A stretch of 64,000 bases of DNA from Rapana venosa (GCA_028751875.1 CM054140.1:33016570-33080569), one strand, 5' to 3'. Counted from the stretch's first letter, positions 1 through 11,369 are shown. Notes: generated by a model not told the origin, from the sequence alone. Translations and numbers: made by a program.

Positions 1-555
1 CATATAAATCAAATGCCAGGGGTGTGTGCATTCTGTTTAACAACTTTGAATTTAAAGTAAAAAGAGTTCAAAGAGGGGAATGTTCTGATGATTCTGTTTA
101 GAACCATGGAATATGACATTTTACTTGTTAATGTATGTGGCTCTAATAAGGACATGCCAGAATTTTATGAGCAATTAGAAAATCAGATAAGAAGTTTCAA
201 AACACACTATGTAATAGCAGTGGGGGACTGGAATCTTGTACTAGATCCTACACTTGATTATGACGGCTATAAACATGTCAATAATCCAAAATCTCAAGAA
301 AAGGTTCAATTCATGATAAAAAATTTAGGCCTTACAGACATTTGGCGAGAATATAACCCCAAAACTCGAAGATACACTTGGCGTAAAACATCACCTCTTA
401 AACAAAGCAGACTAGATTTCTTTTTGCTTTCTGAATATCTAATTTTTGCAGTAGATGATCCTGACATTAAATACGGATATCAGTCTGATCATTCCATGGT
501 CACTTTTAGATTAAAATTTAGTAAAAAAAAATATTCGCAAAACATACTGGAAGTT
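1..555 (+). pseudogene. EN domain of Tx1-like ORF2 (partial, 5' end outside window)
   Basis: Reads as an exonuclease-endonuclease-phosphatase fold that would nick target DNA for target-primed reverse transcription. Visible marks are SNARGVCILFNN near 8-45, VGDWNLVLDPTLDYDGY near 222-270, SRLDFFLLSE near 406-438 and the catalytic-type SDHSMVTF near 484-507. The first ~90 bases are in another frame from the main open stretch at 88-558, so at least one frameshift is present and the ATG at 88 is not a real start. The reading frame breaks after the SDH motif near an A-rich run at 521-530. The family assignment (L1/Tx1 type) is by recognition of the DYxxYKHxNNP pattern. Confidence 0.75.
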
Positions 556-815
556 TAACAGCTCACTCCTTAGAGATGACCAATTCGTACATAAAATTAA
601 TGAGGTTATTGAAGACACTATTAAAGAATATGCAGCACCTCATTATGATAAGGCAGAAATTATTTCCATATTCTGAAATAGAACTTACTATAGCTGATAA
701 CGTGTTTTTGGATTACTTGCTCATGAAAATAAGACTATATCTTACGCATCATGGAAGAAAAAGTCTTCGAACAAAGACGAGGAAAAAATAGAGTGTGAAA
801 TAAGTTTAGAGAAAT

Positions 816-2160
816 ATGAACAGAAAAACAGAAAAGGACTTACAAAAACTACAAATCTTAAATGAAGAGCTGAAGCAACTACGACAAAAAAAGATGGAGG
901 GAGTTCTACTAAGGTCAAAAGCCAGATGGGTGGACAATGGAGAAAAAATATCCAAATATTTCTGTAATTTGGAAAAAAGGCATTATATAAACAATTTTAT
1001 TTCCCATCTCAATACTAACAAGGGATAAATCTTAAATGAATCATGGGAAATAATGACAGAAATGAAAGGGTTTTATGAAAGTCTGTATCAAAAAGGAGAG
1101 GTAGAGGATTGTGAGATAAATAGTCTGATAAAAGTTTTTCCAAAGCTAACAACACTTGAACAAACATCTCTTGAGGGGGAAATTACCTTGCAAGAAGCTA
1201 GAGTGGCCTTAAAGCACATGAAAAATGGCAAAAGTCCTGGCACTGACGGTTTTACAACAGAATTCTTTAAATTTTTTTGGAAAATATTAGGACCATTTGT
1301 AGTCAGATCTCTAAACAAATCATTTAGAGATGGTGAGTTGTCAAGCACACAGAAACAGGGTATGATTATTTGTATCCCTAAGAGTGGTAAACCAAGAAAT
1401 CTTATAAAAAACTGGCGACCCATATCTTTACTGAATGTCGTGTACAAAATAGGTTCTTCATGTATAGCTAACAGATTAAAACCTATTCTTCCAAAATTAA
1501 TCGACCAAGACCAAACAGGATTTCTTCAAAATAGATTTATTGGGGACATCAGACTTATTTATGACCTTATTATCTAAAGCATAAACGGTTGCCTGGTATG
1601 TTAATCTCAATAGATTTTGAAAAGGCGTTTGACTCCCTGGACTGGACATTTTTACATAAGGTTTTGAAACTGTTTGGATTTTGAAAAGACATATGTCGCT
1701 GGGTGAGAACCTTTCATTATGATATCAAAGCTAGTATGGTGGTAAATGGACAGTGTTCATCTTGGTTCAGCATCTTAAGAGGCTGCAGACAGGGTGATCC
1801 TGTATCACTGTACTTTATTCTTTCAGTTGAGATACTCGCTATAATGATAAGAGAAAATAAACATATTAAAGGTCTTACTATAAATGATGCAGAGTACAAG
1901 ATATTTCAGTTTGCAGACGATACACAACTGGTTAATAAAGGTGACAAAGAGTCCTTTGAAAACACAATTGAGCAGTTTGGAAAAGTCTCAGGACTCTTCA
2001 TAAATATTGAAAAAACAAAGGCAGTTTGGCTTGGATCTACAAGCTTGTCAACTTTGAAATACATGTCTCACTTGAAAATATATTGGAACCCCAAACAGTT
2101 TAAGATTCTGGGAGTTTGGTTCACAGCTGATCTTGGTCAATGTATCGAATTGAATTACAC
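816..2160 (+). pseudogene. Linker and RT domain of Tx1-like ORF2 (broken)
   Basis: This is the polymerase part of the element. 816-1028 encodes the pre-RT linker (SKARWVDNGEKISKYFCNLE). 1053-1577 encodes RT fingers with GKSPGTDGF, the NWRPISLL block and DQTGFLQNRFIGD. After a stop near 1575 the frame resumes with ISIDFEKAFDSLDW near 1602-1643, then GCRQGDPVS near 1782 and the catalytic FADD near 1909-1920. At least two stops separate these blocks (after DLII and after LFGF). The domain ends in LGVWFTADLG near 2110-2140, where the nested insertion begins. Both catalytic aspartates of FADD are intact, but the protein cannot be made in one piece. Confidence 0.8.
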
Positions 2161-3051
2161 TACTCTTCAACCTGACAATTGATTGGGTGATGAGACAGAC
2201 AACAGCTGACCAGTGACGGGGCATCAGATGGACCCCATTCTCAACGCTTGAAGACCTAGATTTTGCCGACGATCTGGCACTGCTCTCACATACCCACCAT
2301 CACATTCAAGAGAAGACATCCCGTCTCAGCACTTTCGCACAGCAAGTAGGCCTGAAAATCAGTCAGAAGAAGACAGAGGTGATGACACTGAACGTTCAGA
2401 ACCCCTCACCGGTCACAGTGAATGGAGAAGATTTACCAACAACTGAAGAGTTCACGTACCTCGGGAGCACTGTTAGGCATGACGGCGGAGCAGGCAGCGA
2501 CATCAAGAACCGGATTAGCAAAGCAAGAAATGCTTATAGAAATGTGAACAATGTGTGGAAATCGTCCCAGTACAGCACCAGGACCAAACTAAGACTATAC
2601 CAGAGCTGTGTACTTTCCACCCTTTTGTACGGCTTGGAGTGCTGGAGGATGACTGAGAGTGACCTCGACAAACTATCCACATTCCACACGAAGAATCTCA
2701 GAAGAATCTTGTGTATCTTCTGGCCTGAGACCATCTCCAACCAAGAACTTTTTGCCCGTTGCAACCAAGAAAGCATGGACTACATCATCATGCATAGGCG
2801 ATGGGGATGGATAGGGCACATCTGCCGTCGGGAACAGGGAAACATCGCCCGAACAGCCCTCCACTGGACACCAGAGGGAAAACGCAAACAAGGACGACCC
2901 AAGAACACTTGGCGTTGGACTGTCGAAACAGAGCTGAAGACCTTCCAACATACCTGGGGAACCATTCAGAAGCTGGCCCAGGACAGACAGGAGTGGAGAA
3001 CATTTGTTGCTGCCCTACGTGCCAATAAGGCACAAAGGCATTGACGATAAT
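2161..3051 (+). mobile_element. 5'-truncated non-LTR fragment nested in the Tx1-like element
   Basis: Coding from about 2172 to the stop at 3044 gives the last part of an RT (LDFADDLALLSHTHHHIQ near 2257-2310, with one in-frame TGA near 2213), a thumb/connection region (FTYLGSTV, TLLYGLECW) and a C-terminal tail (KQGRPKNTWRWTVETE, AQDRQEWRTFVAALRA). It ends in a short TGA-rich tail. The Tx1-like protein is contiguous on either side, so this fragment arrived later. Two shorter relatives are at 14573-14744 (+) and 33296-33599 (-). The tail protein is of a kind widespread in invertebrate RTE/CR1-like elements; the exact clade was not settled. Confidence 0.8.
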
Positions 3052-4445
3052 GATGAGAAATTCTTAGAAACGAAAGCTTTATTTCAAGTTTGGATTAAGA
3101 GAAATATTACGCCCCTCGGGAGGGTAGCAGTGTTAAAATCACTTATTCTATCAAAAGTGGTGTACCTTGATTTTGCTTCCAAATCCTCCTAACAACCTAT
3201 TTGACAACTTTCAGAAGCAAAGTTTTAAAGTTCATCTGGAACAACAAGCAAGATAGGATATCAAGAAAAATAACTATTAAAGAAATACGTAAAGGGGGCC
3301 TTGGTATCCCCTCTATTCGTCATTTAATCAACGCCTTAAAACTCATGTGGATTAGAAAACTTTTATCTGGTAAATCTAAATGGAAATATCTCATTCAAGA
3401 AGTTTGCCCAACAGTCAGAGATTTAAGTAAATATGGTTCCAGTCTCCCAGTGAACAAACTAAAAGTAAATGCTTTTGGAAAAATGCTCTTGAAGCATATA
3501 AGGAGTTTGGCTGTAAAGAAGAATTAGAACATTCTGCTGAAGTTCTGGCAGAAAACATTTTTTATAATAATAGGTTTAAAGTTGATGGGAAGACTATATT
3601 GTATAAAAAGTGGATGGAAAAAGGTATATACCGTGTAGCTGACCTGGTTAATCCAGATGGAACAGTTATGACATATCAACAGTTCAGAGACGTTTACAAA
3701 GTTAAAACAAATTTCCTTGAATTTTTAGGTTGCTTACGTGCAATTAAGGACTATGCTTACAAGTCAAATATCCCTTTGCAGGGATATGAATTTAGAGATG
3801 TTCCTAATCCCCTCAACACCTTGTTTAGTGTGATAAAAGGGGCAAAAGTGTCTTACAGTATCTTGACGGCTGACAGATACCAGCCAAACTGCTGTAAAAA
3901 ATGGACTAAAGAGATCTTAGATGAAGTTAATTGGGCAAAAACATTCTCTCATGTACAGAAAATTAAAGAAATAAAACTGAAATGGTTTCAGATGAGACTC
4001 ATTCACAGGATAGTTGCAACTAACATCGCTCTGCAAAAGATGTGTGTAGCTGAAAATGATAAATGTACATTTTGCAAAGGCGCAAGAGAAACAATAGAAC
4101 ACCTCTTTTGGTCATGCAATATAATATCAGATTTTTGGACTGATTTGCAGAACTTTCTAAACCTTTGTAATAGTGGAAACAATTTGAGTCTAACAAGAAA
4201 ACTGGTCATATTTGGTAATGATACACTACACAGTTCTGATGAAGCACTGGGTTATATTTTACTTTGTGGAAAGTTCTTCATTCATAAGTGTAAATTTGAA
4301 AAAAACACACCCAGTGTTTGCACTCTTTAGGCAGCACGTAAAAATGAAATATGATACAGAACAGTACATTGCCAGGGTAAACATGCAATTTGCTTGTTTT
4401 CAAAGAAAATGGCATTTCTATCAGCCTCTATTTGAAGACATCTAA
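3052..4445 (+). pseudogene. Connection and C-terminal domain of Tx1-like ORF2
   Basis: This continues the element broken at 2160. It starts with EKFLETKALFQVWIKRNITP, then LSKVVYL, a frameshift near 3190, and FIWNNKQDRISRKITIKEI near 3232-3290. A long open stretch at 3599-4330 carries the C-terminal zinc knuckle CTFCKGARETIEHLFWSC (C-x2-C-x7-H-x4-C, near 4066-4120), which in this family helps bind RNA. A final frameshift near 4300 leads to FRQHVKMKYDTEQYIA and a stop at 4445. Function is lost. The domain order matches an L1/Tx1-type ORF2 C-terminus. Confidence 0.75.
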
Positions 4446-4932
4446 AACACCAGTTAAAGCTGCAAAGGACATAATTTAAAAACTCAAATGCTTTTGCACA
4501 GTGGGAATATTGTACCGCATTGTTTCAATACCAATGATGCAATATGGTGGGTAAAACTGTGGCAGTGTATTTTATTTATTGTGTGTCATGAAAAATGAAG
4601 ATTTGGAAATGTAAAAATGAAGAGGAGGACGAGAGGGAGGAAGAGGGGGAAAGAAGAGGAAGAAGACTGACCTATAAGGCCCTCAGTGATATGTAGACTT
4701 TTCACATAGGGGTCACTTTTTCCCCGGGAATTGCGTTGTGGGCATGTACGACAGAAGCTGCTGCTGTTCTCTCTGCGTGTATGTGTGTGTGTATGCGCGC
4801 ACGTGTGTGATTATTTCATGGTTTTCTAGGTGTTTTGCTGTTGTTTTCAATGTGATTTTCCCCCCTTTATTTGTTGATGTATTTTTGTGTTTTTTCACTT
4901 AAACAAGAGCACTTTTTTATTTTAAAAAAAAA
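4446..4932 (+). other. Probable 3' UTR and A-rich end of the Tx1-like element
   Basis: Non-coding sequence between the last codon and an 11-base A run at about 4922-4932. It includes a purine-rich GAGGAAGAGG stretch near 4620-4665. No TSD can be tested because the 5' end is outside the window. Confidence 0.45.
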
Positions 4933-5033
4933 AGTCTATTCTATTGTGTGAATAATTATAGGCCATTACATTTCAGTGCCAAAAATATGGATAAGCCAAA
5001 CAAAAAAATCATAAAAAAAGCACTGTATATGTG

Positions 5034-5423
5034 TTTACGCTAGTATGAAAAGGAGAAGGAATACAATGCTAACTACTTACTGTACATCCTGTGTTTGTGT
5101 TAGTATGAAAAGGAGAAGGAATACAATGCTAACTACTTACTGTACATCCTGTGTTTGTGTTAGTATGAAAAGAGAAGGAATACAATGCTAACTACTTACT
5201 GTACATCCTGTGGTTGTGTTAGTATGAACAAGAGAAGGAATACAATGCTACTTACTGTACATCCTGTGTTTGCGTTAGTATGAAAAGAGAAGGAATACAA
5301 TGCTAACTACTTACTGTACATCCTGTGTTAGTATGGAAAGAGAAGGAATACAATGCTAACTACTTACTGTACATCCTGTGTTTGTGTTAGTATGAAAAGG
5401 AGAAGGAATACAATGCTAACTAC
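5034..5423. repeat. 60-bp minisatellite, about 6.5 copies
   Basis: Direct tandem repeat. Unit starts with TAGTATGAAAAGGAGAAGGA and contains AATACAATGCTAACTACTTA. The first two full units (5041-5100 and 5101-5160) are identical; later ones lose 1-20 bases. The array ends in an A run at 5424. Confidence 0.95.
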
Positions 5424-5844
5424 TAAAAAAAAAAAATCCAAACAAACTGGAAGGTTCAATTCCCAGCTTATCTCTAAAGTCCAAATGTGACTACCTTAAT
5501 GGTGGGGAAAAGATGGTTGAATGAGCAAAAATCTCACTGTTGGTGAACCTCAGAGCTCAAGCCTAAAAGATAAAAATGACAAAATCTAAGTTATAGTGAT
5601 TTTAAATTCTGGACAATGCCCAACAATGTCCACCTATAAAATCTATCCCATTGTAACACGATGTTGGTTCAGAAATAGCCGCCATGTCTGGTCATCAAAA
5701 AAACCCTGTCCCTACTCTTCCCTCACCCCGGTTCACCACCCCCATTACCTGAAATCCTGTCCAAAGCAGTCCATATAACTTTAAATATCACCTCTTGCCC
5801 TAACCCCATTCTATCACACCTAAGCCAATCCAATCCAATTTTGT
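5424..5844. other. No recognised feature
   Basis: Unique-looking AT-rich sequence after the minisatellite. Short open frames here (for example 5596-5778 plus) show no recognisable domain or coding bias. Nothing functional was seen. Confidence 0.5.
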
Positions 5845-5850
5845 TGTTTA

Positions 5851-7011
5851 CATAGCTGTCAACCTCTGAGAGTCAAAAATAGGAATCCTGGTGGGGGGTG
5901 GGTATGGGAGGGGGGCATAGCCTCCCTCCTGTAAAAGCAGGGGTCAGGGGGCACAGCCCCCTGAAGCTGAAGCACTTTTTATATTTAGACAAGCAAATTT
6001 CTCATCTCCTGAAATGAAAACCACAATAAATTAAAGAACAAACACATTAAGAAATATACTATCCATTAAGCAAACATACTTACAGATTCAACCAGACTGA
6101 AGTTGGGGTAGCAATTCTGGTCTACACATTGCCAATATGAGAATGGAGATTTCTTCTATGTACTAAAGTTAACACTTTGTTAACAGTTCACTTGGACTGA
6201 CTCCTCTGGCCCTGGGGCACCTGACGACACAACACACCAAAAAATATGAAAGAAGAAGAAAATTAACCTACTAACCCTTCTGCCCCAAATAAACAAAAAT
6301 CTCTAAGAAAGCAATGTTGCTCTGTACATCTCCTCAATCTCCTCAAAGTCAGACTAAACTTTTTTTTTTTTTTCCCCACCATTTGGGAGGTTGATGACTT
6401 CGCTTTTTTCAAGAAGTCCTGGCTGAACTTCTGCTGGTAGCAAAATCCATGAAGGTTTGCCTTGGCCACCATCCTGTTGTTCATTCAGCATGTCTGTGCT
6501 GAGGGACCGACCCCCTGAAGTCCGTTTTGTTTTTTCGGACCTGGCTGAACAGCCGCTCACAACTGGCATTGCTGTGAGGCAGGGACAGGATTCCCAACAT
6601 GCAGTGAGCCAGTCTATCAAAGGCCAACATGCCCAAGTGTTTTTCTTTGACCAGCAAAGCCCACTTCTGGTCTTCTCTTTCCAAGTCACACAGACAGCTT
6701 GTGGCAAGTCAAGCAGTTGGTAGCTGTTGAATTGGTCCTGAAGCTGGTCTGTTGCTTTTGACAGTTCTTCCTCGTCATGTTGAAGAACCAGACATGGACA
6801 TTTCTGTATGAAAAACTGTACGTCCATTTTGAACTGCCAGCTTTTGTGGTATCAGTGATCTGTGCATGGATTAGAACAGTGTCCTGGAGGGGAACTTTTG
6901 AAATAATGTAGTCACAGGCTGCTTTACAAGAACCGGAATATTTTCTTGTAAAACGGAAAATCAGAACCGAGTTTTGAATCCGGAAGAATTCCGGAAGGGT
7001 TGGCAGCTATG
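5851..7011 (-). mobile_element. DNA transposon with TIRs and 6-bp TSD
   Basis: Terminal inverted repeats are CATAGCTGTCAACC at 5851-5864 and its near-perfect complement GGTTGGCAGCTATG at 6998-7011 (13 of 14 match). The flanks carry the direct repeat TGTTTA at 5845-5850 and 7012-7017. Inside, the minus strand holds the C-terminal part of a hAT-like transposase. hAT elements usually make 8-bp duplications, so the 6-bp TSD is unusual for that assignment. The unit is 1.16 kb and is likely a deleted derivative of a longer element. Confidence 0.7.
6263..6827 (-). pseudogene. hAT-type transposase C-terminal dimerisation region (frameshifted)
   Basis: Minus-strand frames switch at least twice but together give a recognisable hAT C-terminus: LGMLAFDRLAHCMLGILSLP followed by HSNASCERLFSQVRKNKTDF, which matches the usual pattern of a small helical block, S/P-H-S-N and CERxFSxxRKxKT. 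In hAT transposases this part mediates dimerisation. Upstream (6685-6827) another frame reads ELSKATDQLQDQFNSY. Downstream (6263-6484) MVAKANLHGFCYQQKF continues a short tail. No DDE catalytic core is present, so this is a remnant. A domesticated host gene is possible but unlikely given the frameshifts and enclosing TIRs. Confidence 0.65.
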
Positions 7012-7237
7012 TGTTTATACTCCTGAAATCCTGGTCACTCCCTTCCCTTCCGTCCCCTGACAGCGACAGCTGACGGCCCCTACCTACCATGTAGTGTACT
7101 CCCTGCAGAAGCTGAAGGCGACATGTTCCAGGCAGAGCTGATTTCTTTTTCCTCGTCACAGCAACCGTCAGTTCTCAGTTCTGAATTCCACCTCCACTGG
7201 CTGTCCTCTGGGCATGGCTATGGCAAAACTGAACACA

Positions 7238-7350
7238 TCATCATCGTTACCGTCATCATTACCGTCATCATTACCATCATCATTACTGTCATCGTTACCA
7301 TCAACATTACTGTCATCATTACCGTCATCGTTACTGTCATCGGCATCACA
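7238..7350. repeat. 12-bp minisatellite (ATCATTACCGTC)n
   Basis: About ten imperfect 12-bp units. It forces artificial Ile/Thr/Val or Ser/Leu open frames on plus and Asp/Asn on minus, which are not genes. Confidence 0.9.
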
Positions 7351-7359
7351 GGGCGGAGG

Positions 7360-8100
7360 GGTTAAACTTTTTTTTTCCAATACTGAACTTTATTTTATTT
7401 TATTATTTTTTTTTTAATCATAGCCAGCATCTAAATTCTAGTCTCTGCCAAATTATCATAGCAAACAAAAATGTCTTAGGCTATAAATGAGTAAACACCT
7501 GAAGTAAGCACTACATGAATAACACAGCACAGCAACCAACCTTTCAGAGTTCAGGGGAGAGGTGTGACACCCCCCACACCCCCATCTAAAGCGGGGGTCA
7601 ACCCCCTCAAGCTTAAAAAACAAAACAATCTAGAAAATCTGAAATAAAAGAAAACCAACAAAATATAACATAATGTATGAAAGCAATACCCCAAAAATCC
7701 CTTTACTGTCCAAAAAACCACCAGTCAAGAAAAAAGTGTGGCGGTGTTGTGTGAGCCTAAGAGGAAAGTCTTTCACAATATTTGGGATCATTAGCATGTA
7801 CCTGAAGACCCTTTCCCCACTGGATATGTATAGGATTCATACAGACCTCTCAACAGTATAAAATCCAAAGACTTTTCAAGGATTTTTGAAAAAAATAAAT
7901 TCAAGGGTGTGATTAATACAGTATTATGTTGTAGCCTACTATTGCTAAGCTCTATCATTCATTGCCACCCAAAATAAAATTGGCAATATATGAATATTTT
8001 TCTGTGTATGTGTGTGTGTTCAATCCACTAACAGATGATTACAAAAGCAGTTTAGTCTTATCCAATTTTTTTCTTGGAAAGACATGTGACACTCAATTTT
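7360..8100. other. Mostly unrecognised; possible hAT-like end near 7830
   Basis: A GC-rich patch at 7560-7610 (GCGGGGGTCAACCCCCTCAA) resembles 5925-5970 inside the transposon at 5851-7011, so this may be a relative of it. At about 7831-7900 AGGATTCATACAGACC and the following AAGACTTTTCAAGG resemble one end of the TIR family seen at 17014. No second end was found. Confidence 0.35.
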
Positions 8101-8159
8101 AATTTGGCAATGAACTTGTGTGTGTGTGTGTGTGTGTGCGTGTGTGTGTGTGTTTGTTT

Positions 8160-8382
8160 TGTTTTAGTGAAGTTATATTGGAACATTTAAACAAATATGA
8201 AACATACCTTTCTTGTGTCTTTTGGAGATTATGTTCTGATCTATTATGTGCCTGTCAGTGTTGTAATTGCCTGTCATGGGATGATTAAAAGTATTTTTGA
8301 CTGATGTGTGTGTATGTGTGTGTGTGTGTGTGTGTGTGTTGTAATTGCTGTATGGATGATTAAGTATTTTGTATGTGTGTTG

Positions 8383-8420
<38 letters not shown>

Positions 8421-8625
8421 TCAATGATCCTTACAACATTGTATGCTATATATATTGTGTGTTTGAGTGTGTATACTTTTATCTGAAGCTATCTTGGAAT
8501 GTTTACACCAATATGAAATGTAGCTTTCTTGTGTCTTTTTGTGATTATGATTCATATCAATGTGCCTGTCAGAATTGTAATTGCCCTTCATGTGAAGATT
8601 AAAGCGTTTTTGACTTGACTTAGCT
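8160..8625 (+). repeat. Dispersed repeat (GACTT-tailed), two copies plus a stub, with (GT)n
   Basis: Two copies (8160-8318 and 8480-8625) share GAAATGTAGCTTTCTTGTGT-type sequence, GTGCCTGTCAG and an end TTTTTGACTTGACT. A short third stub lies at 8340-8372. They are separated by (GT)n runs at 8305-8340 and 8382-8418; another (GT)n is at 8118-8150. The same family occurs at 28852-29037 (minus) and 43110-43210 (plus). It looks like the 3' end of a retroposon with a short tandem tail. Confidence 0.8.
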
Positions 8626-8702
8626 CTTAAAAATCTCCAATTTTCAATGAATACACATTGATTCTGTATGCCTATGTCTGTGTGTTGTGAGAAGGGATCA
8701 TT

Positions 8703-9085
8703 TTACTTTAAGCCCTCAAGAAACAAAACAAATCTCTGCCATGCTGATGATACAGAACTAGTAACTGATAACATTGCAATAATGAAGAGAGTATTACTCA
8801 GAATAGATGCAACAGGAAGAAGAGCTGGTCTCAAGCTCAACGCCAAAAAGTGCTGCATGTTGTCAGAACCAGCTGCCAAACAGAGATGAAATAAAGATTG
8901 AAAAAAGTCCTTTAGAATATATCAAAGACTTTAAATATTTCTGCTAAGTCAAAACAAATGACGGATCATATACCAAGGACATAAAAACATGAATAGGCAT
9001 AGCTAAAAGCAGAATGATCCAACTACACACTTGGAAAGATTGCAGCATTCCTTACCAGCTGAAAAGGAAAAAATGAATAACTAGC
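8703..9085 (+). pseudogene. RT palm fragment of a non-LTR element
   Basis: A short stretch with an RT C-motif: CHADDTELVTDNIAIMKRVL, then GLKLNAKKC. After frameshifts it continues with FKYFC, KTNDGSYTKDIKT and GIAKSRMIQL near 8950-9030. The usual Y/F before ADD is H here. Sequence upstream of 8700 does not continue the protein, and it is cut at about 9085-9095 by a SINE. The clade is undetermined (R1/CR1-like spacing). Confidence 0.65.
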
Positions 9086-9094
9086 CACTCTTGA

Positions 9095-9341
9095 ATTGTA
9101 TTGTATTGCATTGTACACACTTTAAGACATGACAGATTTCTCTGCATGAAATTCGGGCTGCTCTCCCTAGAGAGTGTGTATCGCCACAAGAGCAGTGCCA
9201 CCCAGTTTTTCTTTCTTTTTCTGTCTGCAACTGTATTTGTTTCCTATCAGAGTGGCTTTCTTTGTACAAAATTCTGCCACAAACAACTCCTTTGTTGCCA
9301 TGGGTTCTTTACATGTGCTAAATAATTATGTATAACACATG

Positions 9342-9372
<31 letters not shown>

Positions 9373-9502
9373 TTGCACCCAGACCACCACTCACGGTCTT
9401 GCGGATGAGGGAAAAGTTTCTGGCCCCAAGGGGATTGAACCACCACACACTTCAAACAAGGACTTTTTGCTTTCTAGGCAGTGCTTACCTCTAGACCCCC
9501 AT
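9095..9502 (-). mobile_element. tRNA-headed SINE, type S2
   Basis: On the minus strand this begins with a tRNA-like head (TCTAGAGGTAAGCACTGCCT, box-B-like GGTTCAATCC), then the central motif GGATGAGACAATAAACCGAG, then GAACCCATGGCAACA and AGCCACTCTGATAGG. The other copies are at 22688-23066 (+) and 24042-24444 (-). Its head abuts or overlaps the head of an S3 SINE at 9498. Confidence 0.8.
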
Positions 9503-9745
9503 GACACAGTGGGTAGCATCTTGGGTTATGGACTAGGATGATGGGGTTCAAATCCCATTAGAGTCATAGGGATTTGTTTTTTACTTGGCTGGCGCCAGAG
9601 TGAGTGTGCTGTGGTCTCACTGGGAAGACTGGAACCACACTGTCAAGCTTCAGGCACTTTGTAGATGGGGTTTGAGAGTGTTGATCAAATTACCTGACCA
9701 ACACTGCAGGTGTCTGTGTATCTTGGGCCTGGAGGAGGGGTGCCT
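9498..9745 (+). mobile_element. tRNA-headed SINE, type S3
   Basis: Head CCATGACACAGTGGGTAGCA (box A region) and GGGTTCAAATCCCATTAG (box B), followed by AGTCATAGGGATTTG and CAAATTACCTGACCAACACT. It aligns along its length with the copy at 30806-31050. It differs at several CpG positions, so it is older. Confidence 0.75.
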
Positions 9746-10482
9746 GTTCTGGGTGATCCCCAGGGTGTTCAGCAGGGGAACACCTAGCATCGCCACCACC
9801 GACAATACACCTTTTTGCTGATGATATAAGAAGTTTTTCAAAAAATAGTCCAAATCTTTACCTCATCGTCTCTGTCATCATTTAATTTAACCAAATCCAG
9901 CCTCTAAACCTCCTCCTCGCTATCACTATCATAAAACAGCTTGAAGAAATCCTGGCACAATCGCTGGCCACCATTTTTCTTGAAGATGATCTCGACTGGT
10001 CCACAAAACAAAAAAGTACCCTGTAAACCAATCAAAATCTTTGTTGCTCATGTGTGTTGAACGACCTTCACCCCTTTCTGTGGCCCTACAATGGCCTTAA
10101 TATTAATTGGGTGACCGTTGAAAGTGAAAGTGAGCTTTCAATAACAATCACCTACGTCATCCCAGAATATTCCGGGATCCGCCACATGGCTTGGAATGGT
10201 CATTCCTGTAATGTTCTGGGAACAGCGCTACTAGGTTTAATTCCCCTTGTGTAGATACGCAAAAAATCAAAAATCAGAAAATCAAAACATGCATGTTAAA
10301 GATCCCGTAATTCATTTCACCTCATAAAAACGGTCTTTCAAGGCAAGGCTGTGGGAAAAAGAAAAAAAAGGCAGACCCCCAGCTTCTCTCATTGGCAACA
10401 TCACCGAATCCTGTGGTAAAAGAATCCATGAAGTCAGCAGGGCCAGCGAAAACCAGAAGAAATGGAGAAGGAGGATCATTCA
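9746..10482. other. No gene recognised; possible old SINE debris
   Basis: Contains CATGTTAAAGATCCCGTAAT near 10288-10308, a phrase resembling SINE core sequence, but no head or tail could be paired. Nothing else was seen. Confidence 0.35.
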
Positions 10483-10840
10483 GGAAGGTGGCAGGTTGGT
10501 TAAGATGTTCGCCTGCCAACAAGTAAACCGTGAGGTTGTGGGTTTGATTCCCAGCCTCGCCCTTTCTTCCCAGTTTGACAAAAAATTCAAACTGAATGTC
10601 AAAGTCCTTCAGATGAGACTATAAACCGAGGCCCCGTGTTCGAACGCATGCAGGACATCTTGCGCACACGCTAAATCCTGTTCCGCTTTTCGGAAGAGTA
10701 GGCCATTGTGTGCCGGTGGAAACAGATGACAAAATTGACAAAACCGCATGCACATGGGGACTGGATGTAAAAAAGCACATGAGTGCTTATTCCATTATCC
10801 TTGATATAAAAGAATAAATACATAAATAAAATAAATAAAT
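10483..10840 (+). mobile_element. Mosaic SINE, type S4 (distinct tRNA head, S1 body and tail)
   Basis: The head is GGTGGCAGGTTGGTTAAGAT with box B GGGTTTGATTCCCAG, unlike the S1 head. From about 10600 onward it matches S1: CTTCAGATGAGACTATAAAC, CTTTTCGGAAGAGTAGGCCA, TTGTGTGCCGGTGG, GAGTGCTTATTCCATTATCC, then an AT-rich AATAAATA tail. So one body is attached to two different heads in this window. Confidence 0.75.
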
Positions 10841-10879
10841 CATTGGGAACGGCGGCTAACACCAAACTCAGTGACGCCA

Positions 10880-11200
10880 ACAGGTGAGATACAAATAATG
10901 AATAGGATAGGCGACAGAACCACACCTTGAAGAGAAGCAGTAAAACTTGACTTTTGAAGTCCTGGCAATGAAAGTGTCCTTGCAGTGATGAAGAAGTTCT
11001 TGCAGTGATGTAGGTCTTTGAAGTGATGTAGAAGTCCTTGTGGTGCTGTGTAAGTCCTTGAAGTGATGCAGAAGTCCTTGAAGTGATGTAGAAGTCCTTG
11101 TGGTGCTGTGCAAGTCCTTGAGGAAATGAAGACCTGGCAAAAATATAAATAGGAATACATGACTATCTCAAAATATATGGCTTTGTGTAGGTAATGAGCA
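10880..11200. repeat. Dispersed repeat with internal 20-bp minisatellite
   Basis: Left part (GGCGACAGAACCACACCTTG) and right part (GGAATACATGACTATCTCAA, TGAGCAAG) match a second copy at 21421-21860. Between them lie about 7 units of AAGTCCTTGAAGTGATGCAG and variants. Minus-strand open frames across the units are a by-product of the repeat. Confidence 0.75.
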
Positions 11201-11369
11201 AGCCATTTAAAATAAAAAAAATTTTTTTTAAATCAAGAAGAAAAGAAACAAACCCTCAAAACAGAAATTCCTTCAACTTGTTTAAAATACACACAATGTG
11301 AATGTCACAAATCTCCCAAGAGCAGCACCCTCAGAAAACTTTATCAACAGTGTTATATCATACCCTGAA

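Larger units (their letters stand above)
1..4932 (+). mobile_element. L1/Tx1-like non-LTR retrotransposon, interrupted and decayed
   Basis: One plus-strand element can be followed from the window edge to an A-rich tail near 4921-4932. In order it shows an apurinic-like endonuclease (EN), a linker with the motif LRSKARWVDNGEK, reverse transcriptase (RT) with FADD, a connection domain and a C-terminal CCHC knuckle. Its 5' end lies outside the window. A different, 5'-truncated retrotransposon sits at 2161-3051, and protein homology resumes directly across it (LNY on the left, EKFLETKALFQVW on the right). Several stops and frameshifts show it is dead. The L1/Tx1 placement rests on EN/RT motif style and the A tail. 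Confidence 0.8.

Noticed and set aside
5034..5423. CRISPR-like direct repeats
   Set aside because: Units are tandem with no unique spacers; it is a 60-bp minisatellite in a eukaryotic context.
7123..7417. Overlapping ORFs with Ile/Thr or Ser/Leu repeats
   Set aside because: Artefacts of a 12-bp minisatellite.
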